A DNA stretch of 64,000 bases, taken from contig QJNS01000281.1 in NCBI GenBank assembly GCA_004154925.1, positions 31,318 to 95,317 on the forward strand, in the 5' to 3' direction. The position numbers were made by a program, and so were the translations under genes. Below the pieces are notes generated by a model that saw only the letters and a list, made by a program, of their open reading frames with translations, did not search any database and was not told the origin of the DNA. Each line of letters opens with the position of its first letter. The stretch's first letter is position 1. This stretch comes from Monosporascus cannonballus (Eukaryota > Ascomycota > Sordariomycetes > Xylariales). This document shows, piece by piece, positions 62,169-64,000 of this stretch.

Positions 62169-64000
<1,832 letters not shown>

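Overview
The window comes from a filamentous ascomycete (Pezizomycotina). The evidence is short GT-AG introns of about 50-110 bp with CTGAC/CTAAC-type branch sites, fungus-specific families (DUF7708 proteins, LisH/DUF7025 AAA ATPases, membrane-ankyrin proteins), and a long block of Ty3/gypsy chromoviruses mutated in the manner of repeat-induced point mutation (RIP). There are two compartments: mixed-composition, gene-bearing DNA at 1-21,492 and an AT-rich transposon nest from about 21.5 kb to the right edge.

Gene-bearing part. In order: a secreted cyanovirin-N-homology protein (three exons, +, 151-1209); a broken membrane/ankyrin gene (-, 2077-4610) with a nonsense codon, an internal deletion and a frameshift; a gene-poor stretch with one promoter-like site and weak open frames; a possible small secreted protein (-, 8003-8227); the V-ATPase V0 subunit f gene built from three small exons (+, 8607-9093); a pair of diverged repeats; a short unknown gene (about 11.6 kb); a Cys-rich zinc-binding protein (+, 12228-13211); an SDR oxidoreductase (+, 14175-15186); a four-exon DUF7708 protein (-, 17091-18828); and, divergently from it, a LisH/DUF7025/AAA ATPase gene with three frameshifts (+, 19235-21492). 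Apart from V-ATPase f and the SDR, the content is typical of fungal accessory regions: secreted proteins, NLR-associated families and decaying multicopy genes.

Transposon nest. LTR termini and 5-bp target duplications allow most of the nesting to be resolved. Element B (+ strand, 22083-42558) carries A in its 5' LTR (22106-28859, TSD GAAGG) and C in its chromodomain (34578-41467, TSD ACCTG/A). Element D (- strand, 42559-61114) carries E (43770-51160, TSD GTTCG/GTTTG) and F (53232-60297, TSD AATAG). F contains a solo LTR G (58799-59168, TSD TTTTC). A further solo LTR H (61761-62168, TSD ATATT) is almost unmutated. The B/D junction has no matching flanks, and an inverted 69-bp LTR fragment abuts B on the left, so a rearrangement happened there.

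A, C, D and F are - strand chromoviruses; B and E are + strand. All reading frames are riddled with stops, but RT, RNase H, integrase, chromodomain and Gag zinc-knuckle remnants can still be read. The most unusual signal is a remnant open frame between the chromodomain stop and the 3' LTR, on the strand opposite gag-pol, seen in A, B and F and weakly in C. It would encode a Cys-containing, coiled-coil protein. The window ends in AT-rich DNA without RIP character and a (TTTA)n microsatellite that runs off the edge.
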